In this document: in pieces, positions 35,901 to 50,900 of the stretch
Layout: every line of letters begins with the position of its first letter
How positions within the stretch are numbered: position 1 is the first letter of the stretch
Source of the DNA: Lutraria lutraria
Taxonomy: Eukaryota; Mollusca; Bivalvia; Venerida; Mactridae
Reading direction: 5' to 3'
Length of the DNA stretch: 64,000 nt
Assembly (NCBI GenBank): GCA_964023205.1
Contig: OZ026844.1
Span: 13,750,790 to 13,814,789, forward strand
Program-made: the position numbers and the translations under genes
The notes under the pieces: model-generated
Databases searched by the model: none
What the model saw: the letters and a program-made list of their open reading frames with translations, nothing else
Told to the model about the DNA's origin: nothing

Positions 35901-38900
35901 TTTTGTTCTTAATGGTCAATGATGGTTTTGTAAAGAATGGCCAGGGTGGCCTATATTCATAGGTAGCCACTAACAATAGTTTGACTGCATAATATCATGC
36001 AAATCTGTAATGAACAAACAGGAAACTTTACACTGTTATTTTTCAACAGAAATTCTCAATAGGCAAGATCAAATTTTCTGGTATCTATAAAAACAATCTG
36101 AGATCTGAGATTCATCAACCGAAAATTAAGTCAAAAAGCTATAGCATTGTTGCAAACATGAAATTGATCACATTTTTTTTATTGATTTCTCTAGTTTTCC
36201 AGAATTAAATCATACCTCATCATTATCTAGTTTGAGCTGTTCAAGTACTTTCTGAGATGATGTGTAACTTTGTAACAACAGGTCCTGTACTGGTTTCTGA
36301 GCACTTATCTGTCGTACCTGAAATATTTATAATCAAATATGTAATATACAGTCAAACCTCCCTAATTGGAATCTTTCTAATCTGGAATCCTTAACCGAAC
36401 ATGTCAGCTGGTCCCAGGTCTGGAACCTTCCTGATCTGGAATCTTTAACGAACACATCAGCTGGTCCCAGGTCCAGAACCTTTCTAATCTGGAATCCTTA
36501 ATGAAAACATCAGCTGGTCCCAGGTCCAGAACCTTTCTAATCCGGAATCCTAAACAGAACATGTCAGCTGGTTCCAGGTCCAGAACCTTTCTAATCCTGA
36601 ATCCTAAACCGAACATGTCAGCTGGTTCCTATTTTTTTATCATGTATTCAATGCTGTAATTCGGAACCTTTCTAATCCGACAACCTCCGTACTCCAAACC
36701 TTTTTGTCAGTCCCAACAAGTTCTACTGTATTTCAATGCATAAACCACTGTTTACATAACAACATGAAACTTCTAGCCAAAGGGTAAAATAAATACCAAA
36801 ACATGGGACACTATAAATTAATGTTTACACAAGGGTGACAACTCTAGTACAACTTCTTACATTCAGGACCTTCTGAATTAATTACCACACATTCTAATCA
36901 AGATTTGAATCAGTGTATGACTTAGAAGATCTTTCAGCACAAATTTCAAGGCACATGAAGGTGGGTGGGGTAAACCTTACCTCATCTCCTCTGTAGGACT
37001 GGAATTCAAACTTTTTTGGCAACATGAATGCTTGGTTATTGAGCTCAAGGAATCTTTGTTTATCAGTCTGTGGATCCATCTGAGATATGATATCATTGAG
37101 CAGCTCCACGGCAGAATTGTGTGTGTTTCGCATGTTACAATGAGCAGTCTGATATATCATCACTGTGCCACGAATAGAATTATGATATCCAAAATCCATA
37201 CACTGTGAAAATTAAATAAAATATTACAATTCTAATGTGATATAATGTACAAAATGTTTAACATGTTCAGAAATATAGAATTTATAGCATAACATAAATA
37301 GAGCCAGTCTTAATCAGCCTCAAACAATGGTCCCATAGTAATTATGGAATGCATTTCTTATTCATTTAAAAGAACTAATTATTAAGCAGACTTAGCTAGG
37401 CATATTTGATGAATTCTGTTTATAGAGAATATTTCTGATTTTTATCCTAAGAATATATTATAACAAGGAAAGGTTTTAAAAGTTCTAATACATCAAAATG
37501 ATTTACGGGCACACAGTTCATTCAGTTAGTGTAAAATAAACCTGGTTATATTACATCACCCATCTCACACTCCCTTCCTCCGTAAGCAAACGCCTACAAT
37601 CTCACATAAAGAGACATGGTAGGTAGCAGGGCTCGATCCCACGACCCTCTATCAGTAAGAGGTTACAGTGATTTAAAGTTAGCAACCTTAATCACTTGAC
37701 CATGGAAGTTGGTCAGACTCTTCCTCTACTGTTACAGCTAGAAAAGTCGACAAACGACTCTAGCTGTATATGCAACCTTAAATCCCACTGAATGCTAAAT
37801 GCTGATATACAACTTACATCCATCAGATCCGAGACGTCATCTGAGAAGTATTTATTTATGGCAGCATTAGCAACTTCAATGTTGAGTAAATATTCGTTTC
37901 TTGCGTGTAACGCTTTTAATTTGTTCACAGAGTATTTTTCTTGTTTCTGAAAAAGAGATATTTTTTTAAAGTTAATTAACAAATGAACGAACTCTTATAC
38001 CATAACATGAACAACAATATTTGATACCTTACAGCTTCTACTAAATATGTTCAAACCTACAGGAAGAATATATCCGGCAGAAATCTTAATGGACATTGTG
38101 CCATCAGACCTTAGTGAGATTCAGCTAACTAAATTGTTTAGTTAAAATCTATAAATGAGCTTTTTGTACATTGTACATTGAACCAAACTTTGAGTATATC
38201 AAGTGCATGACATTTGTACAAAAAACTAGGCTCTCTAAACATAAAATGTCACCAGACAACATATACCTTAGATGTTAGAAAGTGGACAAAAATACATACA
38301 ATATTCTTGACATTAGGAAAAGAGAGAAACAATTTTTATCAAGTAAATCAAAATTATTTTATAATTGCTCAGTAACAAAAATGTGGATACATGTAGTTTC
38401 TTATTGAGGATGACATTTTGAAAATAAAACTTGTCAAATGCACCAACAATATAAAATCAATGAACTGGAGAGTTAAAAGAAGCAAAAAGAGTTGAAAGAA
38501 GCAAACATTTTAGAAAGAACAAACATAATTGAAAGAAGCAAAAAGAGTTGAAAGAAGGCAAATCAGTTTAAAGAAACAAAAAGACAGAACATGTTTCTAT
38601 ATGTACCTCTTCTCCTAATTTTTCAATCTTTTTGAACTTTCTACTTCCAGTAAGGACCTTCCCTGACAATTGTTGTTCTACTTTTGCTTTCTGAGACTGA
38701 ACTTTCTTCAATGCTTCCTCTGCTTGTTTACTGTCATTCTGATACTGATGGTAAGTCTTCATAGCCTGTGAAATATAACATTTTTTATGTGAAATACAAC
38801 TTTTTTATGTGAAATTTAACATTTTTATGCGAAATATAACCATTTGTAAGTGAAATATAACATATTTTTATGTGAAATATAACATTTTTTTTGTAAAATA

Positions 38901-41900
38901 TAACATTTTTTATGTGAAATATAACAATATTGCTCTGAAAGTTTACAATTTTTACAGTGAAATAAAACCATTTTTGCCTTGAAATTTAACAATTTTTACA
39001 AGAAAATATAACCATTCTCGTAGTAAAATATTACATTTTGCTTTGAAGTACATGTCTTAAGTTTTATATTGACATATTAAGCGATAATGTGAATTAAAAT
39101 GATTTTCCATTGAAGTATAATGATTTTCATGGTAATTATAAGTAAGTTCATAAATAGACCCCATGAAATCTCCGACATATCCCATAATTCTTAGTAACCC
39201 ATTCAAAAGGCATAAGTCATCAAACAGGGGGTGGTTATGGTAGTACTAGGGTACTGTGAGAAAAATGCTCCTGTAGATCAGAGATAACAATAATGTTCAT
39301 AAATAAAACACCAGGACCCCTTTTGATCCAGAAATTTTTGTTGACTCAACCTTTGTGCATGTGTTTCTTTTATCTTTTCAGAAAAAATGTGATGTACATT
39401 CACACCTGGCAATTCATGAGCAGCTAAAATGAGCAGGTATTTATATTATAAGAGTACAGACTAAAATATCAATAAGTAAAAATAAACAAAATGACAGGAG
39501 TAATGAACCTGCACAGGTAGAAAAACAGGGTAATAATTGGAAAATAGTTGAGTACAAACTACATAGTATAACAACAAAACAGGTATATAAGCACTGGTCA
39601 AAAGGCCAACCTGTCTACAAACTGGTCTTTACAATACTCCATGAAAATAAAGCACGAATGCTTGTTAAGTGTTGAAAGACTTTGAAAGCCTTTCATGATA
39701 ATTGATGATTAGATAAAAACATCTAACATGAAGTAGACTTTCTCAGGAAGCCCGCACCTGGTGAATTAAAAACTGAATAGTATAAGCCTCCATCATAAGA
39801 CTGGAAGCATAAACCCATCATCATGCACAAGACATAAAACTTAATTAAATTACATGCACTTAAAACAGATAGATCCTAATTATTGCCAGTAAATTATATT
39901 TATAGTCTAGCATGATTCTTTGTATTTTGGAGACTGTATTTGAGTTGTAACTTTATAGGAAGAATTGAGCTGGAAGTCTTGAATTAATTCATGTATAATA
40001 ATAAATCTAGTGGGTTTTAGATTTCACTTCATTTAAAACACATGGGGATTGGATTTGCGATCAGACAATATGTTTTATCCAACCCAACAATATCCTCTAT
40101 ACATAACAGCTGCTAATCAGCTCAGTGCTGTGCTAAAAATACAGCATCTAGACTACTTCTTTGTGTAAGTATTTGTTCATCTTAAGATGATCATTTTTAA
40201 AAAATGCTTTCAAGAGTATCACCAATGATTACTTCAACATTTGGTTGGATAAATTTTCTGTAAATATTTTATGACTAATGTGGTTGTCATTGTGATCCTC
40301 CTCCTCATATAATACGATCCTTTTCATCATCATCACCATCATCATCATTACCATTCTTATCATCACAATCTTAAAATCATCATTATCTACACCACCATCA
40401 TCATTATTATCACTATCATAATCATCGCCACCAACGTTATCATCATCATCATCAGAACCATCATCATCATCACCATCACATTATCATCAACACCACCATC
40501 ACCATCATTACAATCATCATTGTCATCATCTTAACCACTGCCTTGTTCATCATCATCATCATCATCTCATCACGATCCAAATCATCATGATCATTTACAT
40601 TATCTGAGGTGTTAGTTTTATCATCATAATGCAGATCTTGAATGACAATGACAGCAATTACATGATACCTGAATGTTTCATCATTTATATATCATCCGTA
40701 TAATATCACCTTACCTTTTGTAATTCATGGAGAATTTTGAGCATATCTTCATGGCTTTCAGAACCGATTTCTTTACACTGAAAACAAAGAAAAAAGGTAA
40801 GGTTATAACACTTCAATTCATAACTTGTACATAGCACAGCCTCACACAGATCAGTGCCAAGGAAACAAAAAAAAAGGCAAAATAAAATGAAAAACATATG
40901 GATACAAGAAACATTAGAACAATTCATGACACATCTTAGAGTCTAATTTATAGTAATGAAGGACAAGAGCTATGAATTTATATATCTCTGACACATAGTA
41001 CATTAAAACCCATGAAAACCAGACCCTGGACTGGGACAAACCGGACCCCTTCTGGACTGGGACAAACTGGACCCTTCTGGACTGGACTCTGGACCCTTAC
41101 TGGACTGGGACAAAATTAGTAGTCAAAATTTCTGGGAAATTCGGTTTTCAGGGACTCTGGTTTACTGGGGTTTTACTGTAACTAAGAGCAATGTCTCGGT
41201 GAACGTAAGTATTCAAGGCTGAACTATCATGAGTAATCAGGTACATCAACATGACTAAATGTAAAATGTTGGAAGAATACTAACAGCCAGCTCAATATGC
41301 CACTCCTATTAGAGATACTAAGCAGACAAGTCAGACATATAATCAACCCTGACAATGTATACATTATGATCCAATAAAAAATGACTCAAACTTAACCTCC
41401 ATCTTCATTAATGCATACAGGAAAAGTGACTGAAAATATCATCAGATAACTATACTATACTGTTCTTCATAATTCTACATAAATACTATTTTTTTTATTT
41501 CATATACAAAGGCAGAGCTAGCTGGTTTCACAGATCAACAGTAAAGTGTAACTTCAGTTTTAATTTTGTAAGTTTATTTAAAAAGACAATAGCATGGCTT
41601 TTCCTGATCCAAATATTTATTTACTTAAAGACAAAAGCCTTGGCTAGATTGTTTGTTTTTTGAGATTATTAAAACCAGTAAACCTATGTCTTCCTAATTT
41701 AGCCTACTTCATATCACCTTCATAGTGACTTCTTTACTTATGTATGATAAATTGATTAATAACAAAAAAGATACTGCACTGCAGACTGGACAAGACTTTT
41801 AATTGTCCTAAGTACATATTCAGACTTTTGAAGAATTTGTGTATGTATGTATACTTAGAAAACATGACTTAGGTTAAGAGTACAGGCTGAATTATACTGA

Positions 41901-44900
41901 ATTATATCCGTCTGAGCCAAAAAAAAATTGTATTCAACACATGTACCATAAATCAATATTCAACAGTAATCACTGCCCATGGGAAAGTACAATTTAATTA
42001 CTTTCAAAACATAACATTATTAGGTCAGTATCACCAAGTAAGGCATTAAATCAGTAAGTTAATTTAAGTCAATTAATGATAACCTAAAACTAGACGTTCT
42101 ACTTCCAGCAGGTACCTTAACTTACACTGACATCAATTTTCTGACATTTTAATAGACACTTTAACTGTTCATGAATTAACTTTTTTTATAGGAAAAAATC
42201 AAATCAATAAAAAATATAAAAAATAAATAAATTCTCAAATAAGCACTTAAATTAATCAAATTAAACAGGACATGTGATGATCAGTGAGTCATATTAAGAA
42301 TTCAATGTTTTTTGCTTAGAGTTTTACACCCCTTCAGTCAGTGCCATATGAGGCTGACAGTTCACCAAACCATTGTTCCTGGGAAGACCAGTACTAGACT
42401 CCCATCTTCCATAAGCAACTCAGTAGCTGGGCTCAAACCCATGACCCTCCATCAGTGAGAGGTTACAGTGATTTGAAGTCAGCGACCATAGCCACTCGAC
42501 CACGGAGGCAGGTCTTGATAAATTAAAACATCAAATCGATCTAACAATACAACTGAATGAAGCAATGACACAAAGAACCGATATCCTGTAAACTACTCAT
42601 CACGCAGACAAATACGAGAAATACATGAACTTCATGGAATAATGCATAGAAGTTCAATAATTAAAATGCATACAATGTCATGCATCTAGGTTTCAACAAA
42701 ACAAATACATAAACCAATATTTCTTCTTTATTTTGAAGTCTGCAATTTCCTGCAGAACTATATCCACAAGTAATTACGGACACATCCCATCTCCCGGTGG
42801 AATTGTCCATACTTTTATAACTGTATACTCATCTATGTGACAGACTGACGATATTACATGCGAATTGGCTGAGAGAGAAAAAATATCTTCTCACAAATAG
42901 ATCAATAATACCAGTTCACTTATTCTAACAAAGTTGTGAACATTTCCCCAGAAAAAAATAGATTCTGTCAAGTGGTATTAACCTAGTTTTGAAGTCGAGT
43001 ACACAAATAGGTCTTGTATTGGTTTAACTTATTAACTTGTATGAACTTGTGTCACTTCTAGAGATGACATTAAATGGAACCCATCAGCATGTAAGCAGAA
43101 TCCAAGATTTTGCTTATTAATAGAATTCCGAGCAGTCTATGATGAATGTCAACACGTAGAGTGGTAATGGGAGAGTATGTTTTAGTTAATCAGCTTTACA
43201 GTAATGTACCATTCCACTGTCAAAAAGTTCTCTATACTTCATGAACTGTTCATGATCGAAGTATGCAAGAAGTAGTGCAAGAAAAAATCCTGTTGAATTT
43301 TTTCTTGAATTCCAGATCTTTTCAAAGGAGATATTGTCCACTGAACATGAACCAGACTTCAAAACTGGTAAAAAAAACTAATGTCCCTAAGTTTAATAAG
43401 AAGAGAACAAATGACTAATACAGATTTAATTCTACTATTATTGTTAGTATGAGCAAACTCATACCTCTTACCCCAGAGCTTTGCTTGCAAGTGACATTGC
43501 AGGCTAATTCACAGCTGATATGATTTGTCTAGGGAAAACTTACAGTAACAAAATAATTAGTAATTCCTATTAATATATTCTATGAATCATACCTTTTTGA
43601 ATATTCGTTGAGAGTTATCTTGTATTTCTGACAATCTATTATAAACATGTGAACCGCATATTTCTGCGAGTATTCCATGATCGTGACTTTGTTTCCTAGT
43701 GATCTCCAGTAACTGTGACCAGCAGTTGTACGTGCTGAACTTATCCCAGTGTTCACGTCTGAAAGTATACATCAATAATAATAAGTGAAAGTTTTCTTCA
43801 ATCATGTATATTTGAACAATTATGGAAATATCTGTAAAAGAGAACAAAGCATGTAACTTTATACAGTGACGGTACCATGTCTCAACTCAGGTTTAACCAG
43901 AACATGTCCAGACAACAGTGTCAGTGCACATGTACTTGGCAATCTTTAAAACTGTTACATCAACAGCATATATACATTTCAGAAATGTTCTAGACATGTG
44001 TCTGGAGGACATGAAGGCCCTATGCTGTGCTAAGTCAAAAATAGGCCATAACTCCTGTGAAAATGTTTGGATTTTAACGCCAATCCATCTTGACCTGTAT
44101 TGTTTTATTATACACCTTCACTTAAAATATGAAACCAATCAATGAAATATTTCGTAGTTATTGCTTGGAAACCAAAATTTGAACCGACGGACAAAAGGAC
44201 GGACAGGGGTAACACTTTATGCGCTTCTGCCATTTTGAATGTCAGAGGCATAAAAAGTACAAAATGTTAATTAGGACACATTTGAACAAGTTTTTCTCTC
44301 TCTGTGAAATATTGAACAAAAAGTTCTATAGCTAACAGTAAACACATTTTATTGCAAACTTGTTGATTACATGCGATCAATGGGTACATGTTTTTGGAGA
44401 GAAACTATATTACTATTATAACATTTTTCTGTATGGAAAACAGAAACCTAATTTTTTTATTATACAATAAAGATTCCAAAACCTCCTGTTGGAAGTCTGT
44501 TTTATGAGCCTAAAGAAAGAGAACCTTGCATGAATCTACAGGTTTGCCATGCTGCTGAGTGTATAATTATACTGTACCCGGCTTTACTGTACTACATACC
44601 ACATCAGTGTGACCTAGGTGCTCTGGCAGACAACCTTATCAAAACGGTCTGACCTTACTAATGATGAATTTCCTGAATGACCTTAATAATGATGAAGTTC
44701 CTGAATGGACTATCTATATCAGTATTTGAGGCAAATGTTGAACTTGTAAAGGTTGTGTATTGATACAGAAGTCATGATATCTATGCAGTAAATGAGAAAT
44801 TCAATGCGATGAAATTAGAGAGTGAACCCTACCCAAAGAAAAAAGTAAATTATAGTTAGCAGCACAACATTTTTAAAGATCAACAAACATTCAGTCAACA

Positions 44901-47900
44901 ACCAATGAAGCTTTGACAAAGACAAAATACTTACACAGTCAAACAAGTTATCATAATCTCAGGTTTTAACAAACAAAAAGGATCTATATTGAAGAGTATA
45001 ATTATGTGAAATGGTTTGTAATAAATAATTTAGTAAGTATATATTGTGCAACATACAAATCAACAATAGTTGTATAAACGTACAATTACATGATAATATC
45101 ATTAGAAACATGATTTTTATCATAATATTATTAGACTCATGATAATATTACCAGTACTTATTTGGATTATGATAATATTATTTGACAATAAATGATTCTC
45201 TGAGAACTGGACCCAGAAATAATATGTTTTAAAATGTTAACATGCGCTAAGAAGAAGACTCTTAGGAACAACATCTGTGATATTCAGACAGGAAGTAAAA
45301 TTAATCCAAATTGTCCTACTAAATGTGATTTCCGTATTGAAGAGTTGAGAGACAAAGACAACAACATGGAGATGAGTTATGTAGCTGCTGTCACCAGGTC
45401 AAGGTTATGAGAGAATGAGGTTCTGTGATGATGAACAAGCTGCAAGGAAGGAGTTTATGTTTGGCTGCACAAACACTGAGACTTTGTTAGGCTTACCTTA
45501 TGAAGTCCCCAGCATGCCAATGACTTTTATACCTATAATTGTTGAAATATCTTCAGAATTTAAAATGAATCTGAATGAAACTCATAATCTAAGTAAGAAC
45601 TTGAGATTTAGCCTATAATTTGTTACACCTACACTGGCAGACATGTTGGGAAGGGTCTATAATAAGAAAGTGTAATATTAAACTGTATGGAAAATATGGA
45701 AGCATGACATTTGATAACTCTTGCCCATATTAGGTTATTTAAGAAAAACCAGAACATTACCATAGGACATCAATGACGCAATACTTGAGATGAATAAGGA
45801 AAACCAATTATTCTATGATAGCAAATAGTCTTAAAAGCTTTTTAAACACCCTTGTAAGTAGAGAATTTAGCCTGTTATAATGTGGCACATAAGTCTATAT
45901 AAGGCAATATCAGGCCATACTTAATGTGGCCAGTATTTTCTACAATACAATATTCCTTCACATTGCATAATCAATGCTGTTTAAGGCATTGCTTCCTTTT
46001 ATCATATCAATCCATATAAGCACCCCACATCTATGTTGAATTACATACGATTAACACACTTTGATCCAAAGAAAAATGTACCTTTTACTATTTCCTTATT
46101 TTTACTATTCTCCTTTTTACAGGTACTATAATAGACAGCAAGATAATTAACATAATTAATTTTGAATGTTTGCCCATCATGAGGAAATATACACCATATT
46201 GTTGCATTTTTATGCAGATATGATCCCATTATGACAACAAGATGGAAAAACTTCCTCCGTCATTCCGAGACCCATAGCAACAGCACAAGCAACATGACAT
46301 TCATTTTTGAGGCACATTTATAGCTTCGAGGCATGTTTTATTGCAGTTGTTGCTGTATGAATGAATTTAGTGAACATTCCTGCGAGGTTGAAGCATCTAG
46401 TTAATTAACATGAATGACTTAAGAGCATGGAGGACTGTTTTATATCTTTCCATCAGTGCCACAAGAGGGAACATGATCTCCATAGAGTCAAAGTTACAAC
46501 AGTAATGTTGCTGTAGAACTTTATAATATTTTAACATGATTATTGCAGCCAAGGTTAAGTGTATAAACAGCTTTCTCTCACAGCTATTTTCTCGATTCTT
46601 TCATGAAATTACATTTTAATTACACTTGGGCATTTAATATGGTGATTATAATTATAATACCCAGAAATAAATTGAAGCAGAAGTTTAGTCTTGAAGGTGT
46701 GCACTTTAATCAAAATGTTTACGAGGTTTTATAATAAGCAGGGAAACCTGATTTAATGTAATGCAGATTTCACGACCGACGTTATATAATATACAATGTA
46801 GGTTATGTATATAAAAATTTATATATTACAAGAATGACTGTGTCTGAGTTGTGTAACTCAATTACATTTTATAGGTAACAAACGAGAATTTAATGACTTT
46901 GGGATCATTAGTTTTTTAGGATACAAAGTGCTTGTTATGAGTGCATTTCTATTTCATGCACATTAACATCAGCTCTCCCTGAAGAGGTATTAAGATGAAA
47001 AAAATAAAGACGAGAACAGTTCCTTAATTTTTGTTAGATAAACAACATTACAAAAATAATGTAACGTTATGATTGGAAACTGTACGAGAATTCAAGTTTT
47101 CATTGCAATCACTCCCCCTGCGGGCATGAATTTTGATGCAGTCCTAAGAACTAAATTTCTACATCCACCATTCTATTGTTAAACTCATTCCCATTCCAGT
47201 TCCCATTCCATGAGTCTATGTAAGTTCAGTTTCCATGAGTATTTTCAGTACTTTGATATGAAGTGCACTGCACACTGTAGCATGTTCTTATAACAATTAG
47301 ACCAATAAGAACAATGAACATGATTTGATGACAATTAATACAATTCTGTAAAAGATCTGAGAGTATAGATATAACATTTAATTGGTTGCCAACGAATGAA
47401 TTATAACAAACAGATGTTCCTTGTTATTTAATTGTGTGTGTAATGATAAATTAATACATTTCCCAGTATGCTTAGAATGGTTAAATGCTTTCACTCAAAT
47501 TATCCACTCAAATTAAATCTAATCCATGAAAATTATAGTGATCTTTTTAAGTAAAACATTTACAAAGCTAGGGAGAACAATTAATAATTTCATTTAATTA
47601 GAAATATCATTTTGCACAAATTGATCTTTTAAGCCTCTGAAAAATGCTAATTACTTATGAATCGCCCCTCACATAATCATTCTCATTCACTACAGTCAGC
47701 AGGAAAACGCAATTAAATTGCATGTGTATATATACATTAATTTGTTCATACAGAGATCAAGTACTTTGAACACCATATAACAACATATGATGTAGTTGAT
47801 CAAAACTAAGAGCTGTTAATCAGTTCGTATAATTAGCATGCCAAGTTTTTACAACAAAGTCAATCAACAAATTGAAAGTGTTTCATAAATAGCTTATTTA

Positions 47901-50900
47901 ATCTTTCAGAAAACCAGAAACATTAAATAAATGTTAATTAAGGGGTAAAAACTGTATTTAACATTAATTAATAGAGCTATTCAAATCCTAAAACAGTCCA
48001 CTGCAGACATGTATGGCCCACTGGTTTCTAATTCTGAATTTTCAATGTGAGGTTTTATTTGTATTTCAGTTAACTAAAAACAGAACTTGTTTTTTGAAGT
48101 CTGCCATATGCTGAATTTATTAGTCATGCCTAATGCATCGCATCATAAACACAACAATAAAATCTATAAATGCAAAACATACTAGTCTGACCGTCCTTAC
48201 AAATTTTAATGTAATCAAATTGGCAAAATTTTAGCTAATATCACCAGTTTGTGTGATTGTTACTGACATATTCTCTGTATGCTAAAAAAATTTTAGTACA
48301 GTATCTAAATCAATAATTTAATTCAAGTTGATAAGAAATCAATATGAGGTAATTAACTGTTGTAACAGCAACTTTTAATTCAGTGAATATTTTGGCTGTT
48401 ACATAACACCCACATTCACATGGAATACAGCATACTTGACTAAACAAACTCAAAAAGCAAAATTATTTCAGTTAATGGGAAAATCATTCACTCTAAAAAA
48501 ATGAAGATTATCAGAAGATAATGAAAGCCAAAATTGATCACGAACAGGAAACAAAGTTATCACCAAATTTTGTTTTTCAATAAAGTAGACATCCATCCTG
48601 ACAGACAAACAACTAAATTGTCTGCAATAATAATCATAATACAGAAAGAATATGTACTGCTTTAAGATTCTGAGGTTACTTGACAGGTGGCAGGCTAATT
48701 GCACCGGAACTGTTGCTATAGAAACAACATAAAATCTTTGATAATAAACTCCAGACCCATGTCTTTTACTGCATTGATGACCACAGAAATGTAACAATTA
48801 TGTAACTACAACATGCCGCTCAAACTGAAAATGTTAACTTCAGCGTTTTTCTTGGTTTGCAAAGGTATGGTAAGACCAGAGGACAGACCAGGTTGCACTG
48901 CAATAAAACAACATACTTCATTTTGAGTGGCTTGGATCTTATTTCTTCATAACCCTATCCCTCAAACAGGGGTGTCAATAGAGCCAAATTAAAAATCCTA
49001 AGAGTCGTATGCGGTCGACCAATTTTGCCAAACAAGAGGCCTTCAAAATTTAAGTAAGTTTGTATTAAAGAAAATCCTTCACAGCAGAATGAATTGACCA
49101 TAACTTAGCAATTTCTTGAGATATTTTTGTCAAATAACTTTCATTTTGCTCAGAAGTCAAGCTCTTTCAGGACAGAGAAATCCGGAACTCCGGATAGATC
49201 AAGAATACTGTCACCCCTGCCCAGATTATGACTGATTTTCCCCCATTTTCAATGATTTCATAAGAAGTCTAAATTATTAGGGTGGGCCGATGCATTGAAA
49301 TATCGATGCATTGCGATCCCGAGTGTCCCGATAGTATGGTAAGTCACAATCCAATAAATATTGCCGATAGTTAGCTCAACTATCGATAGTTACGATAGTT
49401 TCCTTCTTTTAAAGTTTATTTTTAATCTAAAACAACTCCCATTGCATCTCGTTACAAAAATAATTGTAAATAAGCACAGGCATCAAACAAAAGCACTAAA
49501 TTCAGTATTTGAACTGAATTTTATTAATCTATTTCTGTCCAATTCATTTTAAATCATTTCTACAAAAATTTTAGCATATATTTACAGCAAAGTTATATCT
49601 TACACTATGCAAATTAGCATTTACAAGTTAATCTCTGTGGTTGTCAAATCTTGGCAATAACTATTGCAATAGTATCGCAATAGTTACCAGCAATAGCGAT
49701 AGTATCACAATAGTACTTTCAGCAAAACTGGACCCAATAGTCACCCCTATAAATTATAACAAATGGTTAAAGAAGTATTGCCCTATTACTATCATAATCA
49801 AAGATATTTAAAACACAGGTATAAAACTCATTTACAACATCATGGCAATTAAGTATACAATTAATCACCTGAAATAGGTAACTTTTTATTGTTAAGCAAT
49901 AAAGACAAAATATACATTTAGTCCCACTTCAAAGCATGATACAGTCAATTACCATCTCTACTTAATGAACTCCTGATTTACAAGTAAGTGAATACAATTA
50001 ATGTGTTCCATTGGCTTTTGTTGAAACATTTGTGTGATGTTGATAAAACAAAGCCAGGAGTGACTGACTCTCTACATTTTTGTGGCCAAGCATGAAACTG
50101 CAATCATACTTCAACATCTACTGTAACACAATGGTTACAAATACATGTATAGGAACAATGTACTATAGTCAGACTCAATATTCATCTTGGTAAACAGACA
50201 CTATAAGTCATATTTACACTGTCTAAGTATGACAATAAGTACTTTTAGAGGATTAGGAAGTGTTGATTTGATCATTTTATAGTTGTATACATATCAGATC
50301 ATTCTATAATTACACTTATATGTATAACATTTGTTTAGTTGCTGTGTTTGGAAAAGTCACCAAACATATGCTAATAAAAGCACTTTGGGGTTCACAGTTT
50401 GTTTTCATTCACTAGAACTTTGTTTGTTTGTTTATTTGAGTTTTACGCCCCTTTTCAACAGTCAGAGTCGTATGAGGTAGACAGTTCACCTAATCATCCT
50501 TCCTGGGAAGACCCAGTACTAGACACCATCTTCAATAAGCAACTGCCTTCTTTCTCACATAAAGAGACATGGTCCTAGCGAGGTTCGAACCCATGACCCA
50601 CTATCAGTGAGCGACCCTAACCACTTGACCACAGAGGTGGGTTTTCATTTACTGGAATTATCGTTTGAACCGTGAGTTTGCAGAGTCACATTTTTTTCTA
50701 AAATGGATGGAGTTTATACATATATTAAGGAAAGGTTGGTTTTCCAATTAAATGCCAATTAATTAAAACATAAAAAATCCATAAAGATAAAAAACAATTA
50801 ATTAAAACAACATGAAAGTGTTTCGAAAGTCTGGTTAAGTTTTATGTTGTATTTTAATGGCTATGGTATGTAGCAGCAGTCAAAGTATGTACACAAAAAT

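Noticed and set aside
36404..36616. Minus-strand frame with repeating RIRKVLDLGPAD
   Set aside because: A translation of the 60-bp tandem repeat inside a MITE, not a protein gene.
45415..45618. Plus-strand 67-codon frame in srGAP intron 2
   Set aside because: Composition is less repetitive than its neighbours, but there is no recognised domain, no partner exon, and it is antisense to the host intron.
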